A stretch of DNA of 64,000 nt from JAOSJL01 sp963704035 (GTDB taxonomy: Bacteria; Actinomycetota; Acidimicrobiia; IMCC26256; JAOSJL01). Positions 43,301 through 51,704 of the stretch are shown piece by piece (the stretch's first letter is position 1; each line of letters begins with the position of its first letter). The position numbers and the translations under genes were made by a program. The DNA is taken from NCBI GenBank assembly GCA_963704035.1, contig CAVPGR010000002.1, positions 682,001 through 746,000 on the forward strand. Direction: 5' to 3'. Under the pieces are notes generated by a model. It made no database searches. It was given only the letters and a program-made list of their open reading frames with translations, and had not been told where the DNA came from.

Positions 43301-44160
43301 GACGCTTCGGACTTCGTGCTGCCGTTCGTGTTGCCGTCCGCGTCGGCATTCGTATCGTCATCCGCCTCGTCGTGGAGCAGCGAGACGATCACGGCATCAG
43401 ACAACGTCGCCTGGACGTGGACGCCCTCGGCGAGGGTCGGGTCATGGGGCGACACCCACCGCCTCCAGTGCCGGCCGTCGCGCCAGGAGCGGCGGCCGGC
43501 GGGACGTTCGAGGCGGACGATCCGGCCGGGTAGCCGCGCCACGATCTCGCGCGGCGAGCCCGAATCCAGGACACGACCTGCATCGAGCACAAGGAGCTTC
43601 GACGCGCGCTCGGCCTCGTCCAGGTAGGACGTGGCCACGACGACGGCCGCTCCCTCGACACTCGAAGCGGCGATCAGGCGCCACAGTTGCGCCCGGCTCA
43701 CCGGATCGACACCCGTCGTCGGCTCATCGAGAACGAGCAGGCGCGGCCCGTGGACCAGCCCCATGGCCATGGCGAGCTTCTGGCGCTGCCCGCCGGACAG
43801 GTGGGAGGCCAGCCGGCTCGCGAACGGCGCCAGCTCGGTTCGCTCGAGCAGCTCACCGCTCCGCGTCGACGCTTCGTCTCGGTCCACCCCGTACACCGAG
43901 GCCACGAAGTGGAGATTCTCCTCCGCGGTCAGACCGGGGAACACGCCGCCTCCCGTGGGCACGTAGCCGATCTGCGACGCCACGGGCCGACGGACGTCAC
44001 CGGCCTTCTCCTTCAGACCACCGGCGAGCACGCGCAGGAGGGTGGTCTTGCCGGCGCCCGCGCCTCCCACCACGGCGGTCACGGAGCCGGCAGGGATCTC
44101 GAGCGATACGTCCCGCAGCCTCCGGCACCGGAGGTTCTCGACACCGAACGTGGAGGTCAT
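43297..44160 (-). CDS. ABC transporter ATPase (canonical signature)
   Basis: A 287-residue ATPase with Walker A VGGAGAGKTTLLRVLA, signature HLSGGQRQKLAMAMGL, Walker B LLVLDEPTTGVD and switch ATSYLDEAER. It is the partner of the degenerate ATPase downstream, its stop overlapping that start, while its own start overlaps the permease stop. It likely powers export through the adjacent ABC-2 permease. Cargo unknown. Confidence 0.93.
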   Translation of the reverse strand: MTSTFGVENLRCRRLRDVSLEIPAGSVTAVVGGAGAGKTTLLRVLAGGLKEKAGDVRRPVASQIGYVPTGGGVFPGLTAEENLHFVASVYGVDRDEASTRSGELLERTELAPFASRLASHLSGGQRQKLAMAMGLVHGPRLLVLDEPTTGVDPVSRAQLWRLIAASSVEGAAVVVATSYLDEAERASKLLVLDAGRVLDSGSPREIVARLPGRIVRLERPAGRRSWRDGRHWRRWVSPHDPTLAEGVHVQATLSDAVIVSLLHDEADDDTNADADGNTNGSTKSEAS

Positions 44161-45254
44161 GCTGACCCCGTTGCAGGTGATGAATCGGTGGGCTTCTCCC
44201 GGCTTCGGACACGCGCGCCGAGGTCACGCCGGAACCGCGCGATGGCGAGTCCGAAGACCACCACCGCCATGAACGCGAGAACCCCGAGCGGCAGAAGCAG
44301 CTCACGGAACGTCTGGTCCTTGAGCATGACACCGCGGCTGATCTCTATGAACCAGGTCAAGGGGAGCGCGTAGGCGATCCACCGGACCCACACGGCCATG
44401 GATTCGAGCGGGAAGATCAGGCCGGAGAGAAGTACCTGGGGGAGAAGGACCATGAGAGCAAGCTGGATGGCCTGGCCGGCGTTCTGCGACACCGTCGAGA
44501 TGAGAATGCCGAGCCCGAGCGCCACGAGCAGGAACAGCGCCGCCCCCAGAGCGAGGAGCGCTACGGATCCGCGCATCGGCACGTCGAAGAGCAGGATGCC
44601 TGCGACGGTGACAAGCGCCATGTCGACCGCAGCGATCACGAAGTAGGGGACGATCTTGCCGGCGATGATGCCTGATGCCCGCAGCGGCATGACCGCGAGC
44701 TGTTCGAGAGCGCCGCTCTCGCGTTCACGCGTGATACCGAGGCTCGTGATGACGATCCCGATGAAGACGAGAATGAGTCCGATGATCCCGGGCACCATGA
44801 CCGCTGACGTCTCCAGGTCGGGGTTGTAGAGGATCTCGACATTCGCGTCGGGTGCCTTGCGGGCCAACGCAGCCTTCGTGGTTTGGGCGACGAAGAGCTC
44901 GGTGCCGTCGATCAGTATCGTCGGCGGGCCGTCACCGGTGACGATGCCCACCATGGCGTCGCCGCGCTGGATCTCGGCCTCGGCCGTCGAGCGGTCACCG
45001 TCGGGATCGACGTCGACCGCGCGGAACGGCTCCTGGAGTTCGGCGGAAGCGGCCTTGGCGCCGGGACCGACCACAGCGGTGGGGATGTCGCTGACGTCGA
45101 AGTTCGCCGCGTAGCCGAAGATCACGAGAAGCAAGACCGGCACGAAGATCATCAAGGCGAGCGTTCTCCGGTCTCGCCTTACCTCACGGAACTCCTTCTG
45201 CATGACAGGGAGCACGACACGATCTCCTGGTGTGGGTATCCGGCCCGGTGACAC
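44157..45254 (-). CDS. ABC-2 type transporter permease
   Basis: A 365-residue permease: one N-terminal helix (TLALMIFVPVLLLVIFGYAA), a large external domain of about 150 residues (TAVVGPGAKAASAELQ ... ILYNPDLE), and five C-terminal helices, including MVPGIIGLILVFIGIVITSL and the family region RERESGALEQLAVMPLRAS. This is the YbhR/YbhS layout. Only one permease gene is present, so a homodimer is expected. GTG 45254 is the longest start; ATG at MQKEFREV (about 45203) is plausible. It is divergent from the XRE gene. Confidence 0.9.
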   Translation of the reverse strand: MSPGRIPTPGDRVVLPVMQKEFREVRRDRRTLALMIFVPVLLLVIFGYAANFDVSDIPTAVVGPGAKAASAELQEPFRAVDVDPDGDRSTAEAEIQRGDAMVGIVTGDGPPTILIDGTELFVAQTTKAALARKAPDANVEILYNPDLETSAVMVPGIIGLILVFIGIVITSLGITRERESGALEQLAVMPLRASGIIAGKIVPYFVIAAVDMALVTVAGILLFDVPMRGSVALLALGAALFLLVALGLGILISTVSQNAGQAIQLALMVLLPQVLLSGLIFPLESMAVWVRWIAYALPLTWFIEISRGVMLKDQTFRELLLPLGVLAFMAVVVFGLAIARFRRDLGARVRSREKPTDSSPATGSA

Positions 45255-45263
45255 AGTTTGCAG

Positions 45264-45295
45264 CCAGCGGCTGGTCTCAGATCTGATACCATACC
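45264..45295 (+). promoter_or_regulatory. Clustered inverted repeats between ABC permease and XRE gene
   Basis: The 44-bp divergent spacer holds a 5-1-5 inverted repeat CCAGC-G-GCTGG (45264-45274), a perfect 10-bp palindrome TCAGATCTGA (45277-45286) and a direct ATACC/ATACC repeat (45287-45295) just before the XRE ATG. HTH antitoxins commonly bind such palindromes and repress their own operon. No other AT-richer spot occurs nearby. Confidence 0.5.
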
Positions 45296-45298
45296 TTC

Positions 45299-45613
45299 AT
45301 GGATGCAGCCACTGCCATTCGGAGGGTTCGTCGTCGACGTGGCCTCAGCCTGCGCGAGCTGGCCCGGAGGGCCGGCACCTCACATTCGACGCTGTCCGCC
45401 TACGAGGGGGCCCGGGTCGTCCCGTCGGTCGCGACCCTGAACCGCGTTCTCCGCGCCGCCGGATACTCCGCCGGCCTCGAGCTCATTCCGGAACCCGGAG
45501 GTCCCGATCCGGAGGCCCGGGGCCGCGAGCTCGTGGAGGTGCTCGAACTCGCCGAGGAGTTCCCGGCTCGGCACGCACCTGAGATCGAGTACCCGAGATT
45601 CGAAGCGCCGTGA
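45299..45613 (+). CDS. XRE-family HTH protein, probable antitoxin
   Basis: A 104-residue protein. Residues ~5-60 form a lambda-repressor-like HTH (IRRVRRRRGLSLRELARRAG, HSTLSAYEGARVVPSVATL), followed by a short acidic tail (GRELVEVLELAEEF). Its stop overlaps the start of the nucleotidyltransferase-like gene in TGATG form (45611-45615). HTH plus AbiEii-like nucleotidyltransferase pairs act as toxin-antitoxin modules, with the HTH as autorepressor. Assignment rests on architecture. Confidence 0.8.
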   Translation: MDAATAIRRVRRRRGLSLRELARRAGTSHSTLSAYEGARVVPSVATLNRVLRAAGYSAGLELIPEPGGPDPEARGRELVEVLELAEEFPARHAPEIEYPRFEAP

Positions 45614-46149
45614 TGGGGCTGCCCGAGAAGATCGTCGCGCTTCACCGCTCACTCGACGCAGCGGAGATCGCCCATGCCTTTGGTGGTGCACTCGCGCTGG
45701 CGTGGTGCACCGAGCGCGCACGGGGGACGATCGACATCGATCTGAACGTCTTCGCGGGCGTCGACCATGTGCAGGCGACGCTCGACGCGCTACCTGAGGA
45801 GATCTCGTGGTCGGATGAGCAACGGGATCGATTGACGCGGGACGGGCAGGTACGTCTGTGGTGGGACGAGACCCCTGTCGATGTGTTCATGAGCACGACC
45901 GAGTTCCACGAGCAGGTCGCAGGTCGATCGAGGTCTGAGCATTTCGCCGGTGACGTGGTGCCGTTTCTCTCGTGCACAGACCTGGCGGTCTTCAAGGCGT
46001 TCTTCGACCGCACGCGCGACCGGGCTGATCTCGACGAGATGTACGCTGCCGGAACCCTGGATCTCGACAGGGTGATCGGCGTTCTCGTTCGATACCTGGG
46101 ACCCGACGACGAGCGCATCGACCGACTCCGGGGGCTCGGAACCCTGTAG
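45613..46149 (+). CDS. Nucleotidyltransferase-fold protein, probable toxin (AbiEii-like)
   Basis: A 178-residue protein. HAFGGALALAWCTERARGTI followed by DIDLNVF gives the GG...RxTxDIDL active-site pattern of minimal nucleotidyltransferases of the AbiEii/DUF1814-like group. A third acidic residue candidate is in TPVDVFMST. The C-terminal helical part (DLAVFKAFFDRTRDRADLDE) matches the family tail. Known toxins of this class attach nucleotides to tRNA or GTP-linked targets; the target here is unknown. ATG 45613 overlaps the antitoxin stop; a GTG at 45610 is an alternative. Confidence 0.78.
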   Translation: MGLPEKIVALHRSLDAAEIAHAFGGALALAWCTERARGTIDIDLNVFAGVDHVQATLDALPEEISWSDEQRDRLTRDGQVRLWWDETPVDVFMSTTEFHEQVAGRSRSEHFAGDVVPFLSCTDLAVFKAFFDRTRDRADLDEMYAAGTLDLDRVIGVLVRYLGPDDERIDRLRGLGTL

Positions 46150-46276
46150 CAGCCGGTCACCGCAGCATCACCCTTCTTGGGCCGTCTCCAGCTCCTCTTC
46201 GCAGCCCGTTTCGCAGATACCCGGGGAGGGTTAGTCTCGGCACCAACCGAATCGCACTCCACCTCGAGAGGCCACC

Positions 46277-47129
46277 ATGTTCGCTCGACTCGTTGTCCGC
46301 CGCCTGCCACTCTTGGCCCTTGTGGCGTCGATAACCCTCGGCGTCGCCGCGTGCTCGTCGGGGAGCGACGATTCCTCGGGCACGTCGACGTCGGGCGAGG
46401 CGACGTCGACCACCGCCGCGTCGGCCGACACCGTCGAGATTCTGGTGACGAACGATGACGGCGTCGGCGCGGAGGGGATCGACGCTCTCGTAGAAGCACT
46501 CCAGGATGTCGATGGCGTGGCGGTCACGGTCGTGGCACCGGCCGAGAATCAGAGTGGGACGTCCGACACAGACAACCGACGGTGAGGTGTCCTACTCCGA
46601 GACGACCACGGCGAGCGGGTACCCGGCTGTCGCGGTGGACGGCTTTCCTGCCGACTCGGTGAACGTGGCGCTGGACGACCTGGGCATCGATCCTGGTCTC
46701 GTGATCTCGGGGATCAACGACGGACAGAACAACGGTCCCCTCGTGGACGTGTCGGGTACGGTCGGAGCCGCACGCACGGCGGCACGTCAGGGTGTTCCCG
46801 CACTGGCAGCGAGCCAACAGTCCGTGGAAGAACCCGGCGTCCCCGACTTCGCGACCGGCGTCACGTTCGTGATCGACTGGCTCGAGGAGCACCTCGACCT
46901 CATCGCAGCCGGAGAACTGGCCGCCGAGGTCGAGAGCCTGAACATTCCGACGTGCGCGACGGGTTCGGTGCGGGGCCTCGCCGAAGTCCCCACCGCGACA
47001 GACATCACGGACCGCAACCTGGGCGAGACGGACTGCGAGTCGACGCTCGAGGACCCTGTTGATGACGTCGACGCCTTCATCAACGGATTCGCGTCGCTCT
47101 CGCCGGTGAGTCTCGACAAGGCCGGCTGA
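46277..47129 (+). CDS. SurE-like 5'-nucleotidase lipoprotein (one frameshift)
   Basis: A product of about 283 residues. A lipoprotein signal (VRRLPLLALVASITLGVAAC) and Ser/Thr-rich linker precede a SurE domain: ILVTNDDGVGAEGIDALVEA (metal Asp pair), VVAPAENQSGTSD, and VISGINDGQNNG (SurE SGxN metal loop). The frame breaks near 46575, between TSDTDN and the following GEVSYSETT. SurE enzymes are normally cytosolic nucleotide/polyphosphate phosphatases; an exported form is less usual. A terminator hairpin overlaps the stop. Confidence 0.85.
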
Positions 47130-47147
47130 CGCCCCGACCGGCCTTTT
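47118..47147 (+). terminator. Rho-independent terminator overlapping the surE-like stop
   Basis: A perfect 8-bp stem AAGGCCGG (47118-47125) / CCGGCCTT (47138-47145) with a 12-nt loop ends in a short T-run (TTTT at 47144-47147). The stop codon TGA 47127-47129 sits in the loop. It should end the surE-like transcript. Confidence 0.7.
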
Positions 47148-47185
47148 CCTCGGGCAACGAGAACGTTCCTCGGGCAACGAGAACG
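47146..47185 (+). repeat. Perfect 20-bp tandem duplication
   Basis: The 20-mer ttcctcgggcaacgagaacg occurs twice in tandem (47146-47165 and 47166-47185), just after the terminator and before the VOC gene. The copies are identical, so the event is recent or an assembly artefact. It may alter the leader of the downstream gene. Confidence 0.9.
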
Positions 47186-47258
47186 CCGCGAAGCTGATGG
47201 ATCCGACCATGAAGAGCGTCCGGTAGAAAGCGTCTCCACGATCGAGGAGGTCCTGACC

Positions 47259-47726
47259 GTGAGCCCGAACGTGCAACCGATACCCAGCGACTACCCGCGC
47301 GTCTCGCCGTACCTGTGCGTCGACGGCGCGGCCGCCGCCATCGACTTCTACACCGACGTGTTCGGCGCGACCGAGCGTATGCGGATCCCGGCACCCGGTG
47401 GGACGATCGGCCACTGCGAGCTCGAGATCGGCAACGGTCTCATCATGCTGTCCGACGAATACCCGGAGATGAACGTCCGCGGGCCGAAGTCCTTCGGCGG
47501 CACACCCGTCACCGTCAGCGTGTACGTCGAGGATGTCGACGCCACGTTCGCGCGAGCGATCGCGTCCGGGGCGACCGAGATGCGAGCCATCGAGGACCAG
47601 TTCTACGGCGACCGCTCGGGCCAGTTCGAAGACCCGTTCGGCCACCGCTGGAGCGTCGCGTCGCACATCGAAGACGTGGCACCTGACGAGATGAACCGGC
47701 GGTCAGCCGAGCTGTACGGGGACTGA
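47259..47726 (+). CDS. VOC-family (glyoxalase/PhnB-like) protein
   Basis: A 155-residue vicinal-oxygen-chelate protein: PYLCVDGAAAAIDFYTDVFG, GTIGHCELEIGNGLIMLSDE, VSVYVEDVDATFARAIASGA and FEDPFGHRWSVASHIEDV are the standard beta-alpha-beta-beta-beta halves. The closest family is PhnB-type proteins of unclear activity. A GTG start at 47259 follows an aggagg site. Cytosolic, intact. Confidence 0.9.
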   Translation: MSPNVQPIPSDYPRVSPYLCVDGAAAAIDFYTDVFGATERMRIPAPGGTIGHCELEIGNGLIMLSDEYPEMNVRGPKSFGGTPVTVSVYVEDVDATFARAIASGATEMRAIEDQFYGDRSGQFEDPFGHRWSVASHIEDVAPDEMNRRSAELYGD

Positions 47727-47759
47727 GCGCAGCGATTCGGCTCGATTCGCTCAATCGCT

Positions 47760-48332
47760 TCAGTCGGCTCGTGTCTCCGAAAAGCGCCGGAGCACGTTGC
47801 GGTCCGTGTGGTCGAGGAGGTCTTCGTGCTCCAACATGGCGAGCACGGTGACTTCTTCGTAGGTGAGCGTGTCGTTCTCGACGGTGACGGTGTTCTCGTA
47901 GCGGACGCAGTTGGCGTTCTCGACCAGATAGGGATTCGACAGCACCCCGAAGTCCGGAGCCCCTGCTTCGGCGCGCATCGTGAACGTCGTGGCGTCGGGA
48001 GCGCACTCACCACCGGCCAGGATGGTGGAGCCGCGCGGAACCATGAAGCAGCGCATGACGGTGTTGGTCGCGCTGTCCCACAGCCAGTAGCCGACCTCGG
48101 TGTGGAAGGGGTCTTCCTTGCCGGCCTTCCAGGCAGCGGTCCGGTAGTCGAGCCCGTAGAGGTGCTGACGACCGTTGTCGACCGGACCGAAGGCACTGAA
48201 GCTCATCTCCTCGCGATAGGGCGTTTCGATGACCCTGCCGACGTCGTGTGAGTGGGAGACGTCCAGACCCTGGTCGCCTTTCCAGGTTCCGAGCATCGCC
48301 TCGAGTGGCCCCAGCTCCTTGCCCAGCGTCAT
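47760..48332 (-). CDS. FABP/nitrobindin-like heme-binding beta-barrel protein
   Basis: A 190-residue protein with the nitrobindin-like start LEAMLGTWKGDQG followed by successive beta strands (YREEMSFSAFGPVDNGRQHL, HTEVGYWLWDSATNTVMRCF, PRGSTILAGGE). Members are all-beta barrels that bind ferric heme through a C-terminal His and detoxify peroxynitrite or nitric oxide. A heme His near the C-terminus (DLLDHTDRNV) is possible but not certain. Intact. Confidence 0.8.
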   Translation of the reverse strand: MTLGKELGPLEAMLGTWKGDQGLDVSHSHDVGRVIETPYREEMSFSAFGPVDNGRQHLYGLDYRTAAWKAGKEDPFHTEVGYWLWDSATNTVMRCFMVPRGSTILAGGECAPDATTFTMRAEAGAPDFGVLSNPYLVENANCVRYENTVTVENDTLTYEEVTVLAMLEHEDLLDHTDRNVLRRFSETRAD

Positions 48333-48472
48333 GGTGGGTGTCCTTCCGTCGTGACGTCGCCGGTCCCGGACGTGGCCCGTCGCGGAATCCTTGTGAACCT
48401 ATACCGGTCGGAGCCGATGGGAGCCGTCGGCGCGCGCGAGGATCGTGCGACGCCGATCCTGGAGGAACGCCG

Positions 48473-48928
48473 ATGGGCAACGAGCCCAGTGACTTGACAC
48501 CAGATCTCGATGAGACGGATCTCGTGGTCCCGCTCGACCGCATGTGGTCGGCGACCGTCGGCTTACGGCTGTCGGAGAGCGCCGACGGTCTGCCGACAGC
48601 GGTCCTCGAGGTGACCGAAGCGGTGTGCCAGCCGCTGGGTCTGGTGCACGGCGGAATATACGCCTGTGTCGCCGAGGAACTCGCCAGCACCGCAACGGGG
48701 CGGGCGGTGATGCCCGAAGGGCGGTGGTGCGTCGGCCAGTCGAATGTGACGCACTTCCTCCACGCCGCTCGGCTGGGAGGAACATTGCATGCGGTAGCAC
48801 GGTCCATTCACCAGGGGCGGTCGACGTGGGTCTGGGACGTCGAGTGCAGCAATGAATCGGGGCGGCTCTGTGCCCGGTCGACGGTGACCATGGCCGTACG
48901 TGACGGACCGATGCCGGGTTCTCGCTGA
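48473..48928 (+). CDS. PaaI-family hot-dog thioesterase
   Basis: A 151-residue hot-dog fold protein with LGLVHGGIYACVAEELASTA as the central helix, VGQSNVTHFLHAARLGG and a terminal strand CARSTVTMAV. It may act on aryl- or acyl-CoA. ATG 48473 follows a ggagga site; upstream in-frame extensions lack one. It is unrelated at DNA level to the thioesterase at 39797. Confidence 0.88.
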   Translation: MGNEPSDLTPDLDETDLVVPLDRMWSATVGLRLSESADGLPTAVLEVTEAVCQPLGLVHGGIYACVAEELASTATGRAVMPEGRWCVGQSNVTHFLHAARLGGTLHAVARSIHQGRSTWVWDVECSNESGRLCARSTVTMAVRDGPMPGSR

Positions 48929-48937
48929 GCCCGACCC

Positions 48938-49192
48938 CTACTGCATCCCGAGGGCCTCGAACAGCTCTTCCTTCTCGGCCTCGAAGCTCTCTTCGTCGAT
49001 TTCTCCGGCCTCGTGGCGTTCGTTGAGGATCCGGAAGCGCTCGAGGAGGTCGTCGGTGTCGTCCTCCGAGCCGTCGTCTTCGGCCTTGGCTTCCTTGCGC
49101 TCTTCGCGGCGGGCACGCTTGGCTGCGGCCCGCTCCTGGCGCGACTTTTCACGTTGCCGCTTCTCGAATGTCTGTCTACCGCGGCCCGCCAT
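48938..49192 (-). CDS. Small charged protein with SHOCT-like C-terminus
   Basis: An 84-residue protein starting MAGRGRQTFEKRQREKSRQE, a basic helical region, then an acidic stretch and LLERFRILNERHEAGEIDEE, ending FEAEKEELFEALGMQ. The last part resembles a SHOCT motif (short C-terminal helix hairpin found in oligomerising or membrane-linked proteins). No further function can be read. The stop lies 10 bp from that of the convergent thioesterase. Confidence 0.7.
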   Translation of the reverse strand: MAGRGRQTFEKRQREKSRQERAAAKRARREERKEAKAEDDGSEDDTDDLLERFRILNERHEAGEIDEESFEAEKEELFEALGMQ

Positions 49193-49401
49193 CGGCTGCT
49201 CCCTCGCTGTGACCACCCGGAAGGGTTGTGCCGACAACCCATCGTAGTGGCCGGGTCCCTGCAAACCGGAACGCCTGGCCCCGGTACTTGACTGTGACCC
49301 ACCGACGCGGAGAGAGTCCGGTCGGCACAGCGGCCGACAGCGGCGGCCCGAGCGGCCTCCAGACCATCGATCGGACCATCGGCCGGATCATCGGAGGACC
49401 T

Positions 49402-51675
49402 GTGGAACCGGGCACCTTCCAGGGCGAGATCGGGCGCTACCACTGGGAGTCGACTCCGTGGTGGCCGCCCGAACAACGCCCTGCCGACGACGCCCCGAAC
49501 GTGATGCTCGTCGTGCTCGACGACGTCGGGTTCGCCCAACTCGGCTGCTACGGGTCTGACATCGAGACGCCGGCTCTCGACGGCCTGGCCGCGCAGGGCC
49601 TCCAGTACACGAACTTCCACACGACGGCGCTCTGCTCACCGACCAGGGCGTGCCTGCTCACGGGCCGCAACCACCATTCCAACGGCATGGGTCGCATCAT
49701 CGACCTGGCGACGGGGTTCCCCGGCTACGACGCCACGATTCCCGCCGCCAACGGCTTCCTTCCCGAGATGCTGGTTCCCGAGGGCTACGCGGCCTGGGCG
49801 GTCGGCAAGTGGCACCTCACCCCCGAGGAGGAGTGCCATCTCGCCGCGTCCGCGCAAGCGCTGGCCACTCGGTCGGGGATTCGAGCGCTGGTACGGCTTC
49901 TTCGGCGGGGAAGCACACCAGTTCGCCCCCGCGTTGTGGCACGACAACCACCAGACCACGCCGCCGGCCACCTACGAGGACGGCTACCACCTCACCGAAG
50001 ATCTCGCTGAGCGCGCCATGGAGTGTGTCACCGACCTACGGGCTGTCGACGCGGACAAGCCCTTCTTTCTCTATTTCGCCACCGGGGCGTGCCACTCGCC
50101 GCACCAGGCGCCCGCGGAGTGGATCGACCGGTATCGCGGTGCGTTCGATGCCGGATGGGACGTGTGGCGCGAACAGACCTTCGAGCGCCAACTCGAGACA
50201 GGGGTCATTCCCGCCGGAACGCAGCTCTCACCCCGACCCGACTGGGTGCCGGCCTGGGACGACCTCTCGGAGCGGGCTCGGCGTGTCTACGCCCGGTACA
50301 TGGAGGCCTTCGCCGGATTCCTGTCACACACCGACCATCAGATCGGTCGTGTCCTCGCCCATCTCGAACGGACGAGCGATCTCGAGAACACTCTCGTCGT
50401 CGTCGTCTCCGACAACGGTGCGAGCTCGGAAGGTGGACCGACGGGTTCACTGAACGACGCGCGCGCTGGAATGTCGTGCTACGTACCGTCGAGGAGGCCG
50501 ATGAGCGTCTCGAGGAAATCGGCGGGCCGACGATCCACAACAACTACCCGTGGGGATGGACGGTCGCCGGCAACACTCCGTTCAAGCGTTGGAAGCGCGA
50601 AGTCCACGAAGGGGGTGTCGCCGATCCTTTGATCGTGCACTGGCCACGAGGTATCGCCGCGCGCGGCGACATGCGAAACCAGTATGTCCACGCCATCGAC
50701 GTGGCACCGACACTCCTCGAGGCCGCGGGCATCGACGCTCCCGAGGAGATCGACGGTGTCGCGCAACGTCCGATCGAAGGCGCGAGCTTCCTGGCCACCT
50801 TCGACGACGAGGAAGCACCGCCGCCGCGAAACCGGCAGTACTACGAGATGCTGGGCTGTCGGGCGATGTACGACGATGGGTGGAAGGCCGTCGTCTATCA
50901 CCCACTTCAGGCCGACGAGCCTGGTCTGGACACCGATGCGTGGGAGCTCTACGACGTCACGAGTGATCCGTCGGAATGTGTCGACCTCGCGGAGACGCAT
51001 CCCGACAAGCTGCGCGAGCTCGTCGACCTGTGGTGGAGCGAAGCCGAGAAGTACCAGGTGCTTCCGCTGGACAACAGGGCGTTTTCGGAGTTCGTGATCG
51101 ACCGGCCGCGTCCGCCGGACCGAGGCCGATACGTGTACTACCCCGAAGCGGCCATGGTCCCCGAACCGGTGGCGGTCAACGTCAAGAACCGCTCCCATTC
51201 GATCATCGCGGACATCGAGGTGCCGTCGGGGACGGTCCCACCCGAGGGTGTTCTCCTGGTCGTGGGCACGGTCCTGGGAGGGTGGTCGTTCCACCTCCTC
51301 GACGGTCGTCTCTGCTATGTCCACAACGTGTCGGGCCACACCGAGCACCGCATCGAGGCTCCGGTGGAGTTGAGCCCCGGGAACCACACGCTCGGTTTCC
51401 GTTTCGAGCGCACGGCCGACTTCTCGGGTCGGGCGACGCTCGGGCTCAACGGGGTGGAGCTTGCGGCCGCCGACCTGGCGGGTCTGACTCTGAACCGCTA
51501 TTCGATCACCGGAGACGGCCTGACCTGTGGCTACGCCACGGAGTTCCCGCCGTGCGACGACTACGTCGGGCCGTTCCGCTTCACCGGGACGCTGCGACAG
51601 GTGGTAGTGGAGGTCGACGGTGAACGGTTCCTGGACCCGGAGGCCGAGGCGGACCACGCCATCCGGACCCAGTGA
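49402..51675 (+). CDS. Type I arylsulfatase (two frameshifts)
   Basis: A protein of about 757 residues. The N-terminal metal site is PNVMLVVLDDVGFAQLGCYG, and the FGly motif is LCSPTRACLLTGRN (Cys near 49633, CxPxR), to be oxidised to formylglycine. VGKWHL and VVSDNGASSEGG give further active-site residues. The last ~190 residues are a beta-rich C-terminal domain of unknown role (AVNVKNRSHSIIADIEVPSG). Frame changes at about 49850 and 50465. No signal peptide was identified. GTG 49402, after GGAGG, was chosen; an upstream in-frame GTG at about 49230 would overlap the neighbour's start. Confidence 0.9.
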
Positions 51676-51704
51676 GCCTCCGTGGCGCTACCCGCGCTCA
51701 GCCC

